NCBI RefSeq assembly: GCF_003426735.1
Contig: NZ_QVON01000003.1
Location: 62,001-126,000 of the forward strand
Direction of reading: 5' to 3'
Source: Arenibacter sp. P308M17
GTDB lineage: Bacteria; Bacteroidota; Bacteroidia; Flavobacteriales; Flavobacteriaceae
DNA length: 64,000 bases
The stretch's first letter is position 1. Every line of letters begins with the position of its first letter. The position numbers were made by a program, and so were the translations under genes. Below the pieces are notes generated by a model. The model was not told the origin of the DNA and made no database searches. It worked only from the letters and a program-made list of their open reading frames with translations. Positions 63,964 to 64,000 of this stretch are shown piece by piece.

Positions 63964-64000
63964 ACTTTCAATATCAAAATTAATCTTAAAAGAAATCAAA

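Overview
The window looks like Flavobacteriaceae (Bacteroidota) DNA. The support is SusC/SusD genes, TAnnTTTG-type -7 promoter boxes, AT-rich Shine-Dalgarno-poor starts, N-terminal lipoboxes, and Bacteroidota-specific families (BfmA/BtgA mobilization protein, DUF5916, DUF2911, DUF3347). It splits into two parts: a mobile element (1 to about 36.77 kb) and resident chromosome (36.77 to 64 kb). The boundary is a 42-bp 3' half of an initiator tRNA-Met gene with its own terminator (36774-36857), lying just outside a tyrosine integrase gene. The intact tRNA and the other element end must lie left of base 1.

Mobile element. 1-5.9 kb is a minus-strand copper-resistance set: multicopper oxidase (cut by the window edge), CPH-type P1B ATPase, DUF2911 protein, a heavy-metal-associated (HMA)-MauE-like membrane protein, an HMA-AraC regulator, an HMA-DUF3347 lipoprotein and a small Cys-rich exported protein. 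6.0-10.6 kb is the mobilization set: coupling protein, relaxase, BfmA-like protein, an oriT-like region with hairpins, small proteins and Ssb. 10.6-15.4 kb holds a 233-bp tandem repeat, a YegP-like DUF1508 protein, an unknown protein and a 600-aa ParB with a Cys4 cluster. 15.4-32.5 kb is a plus-strand cargo block, visibly more GC-rich: OmpR-type two-component system, TolC/RND/adaptor efflux pump, Fe/Mn superoxide dismutase, chromate transporter ChrA, DUF5916 outer-membrane protein, an iron-type ABC importer whose binding protein lacks the usual Tyr ligand pair, a DUF1080-like lipoprotein and a double-DUF1259 lipoprotein. 32.5-35.1 kb is a worn area: an unknown ORF, a small exported protein behind a sigma-54-type promoter, a decayed DUF1508 copy, a truncated YyaL gene, and a tRNA-Leu with decayed partial copies. 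The integrase closes the element.

Chromosome. A Fic protein with an AbiEi-like N-terminus sits behind six copies of an operator-like repeat. From 39 to 64 kb everything runs on the minus strand as a polysaccharide utilization locus. It has a DeoR-type regulator, SusC/SusD, exported glycosidases (GH20, GH36, a five-bladed-propeller glycosidase), an esterase-like hydrolase, two jelly-roll proteins, a lipoprotein amidohydrolase and a PIG-L deacetylase. It also has a cytoplasmic set: AgaS-type isomerase, PfkB kinase, class II aldolase, SDR epimerase-like protein, DapA-family aldolase and an EamA transporter. The AgaS/kinase/class II aldolase trio with GH20 and GH36 points to a glycan containing N-acetylgalactosamine or galactosamine.

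Most notable non-coding signals: (a) a leader element of 160-230 bp present three times, each running with fixed spacing into the start codon of a different element gene, including parB; (b) a TTTCTACARAAT box at constant distance from the -7 box ahead of the two-component genes, the efflux operon and the DUF5916 gene; (c) the six-copy repeat ahead of fic. No CRISPR array, rRNA or intact insertion sequence was seen.
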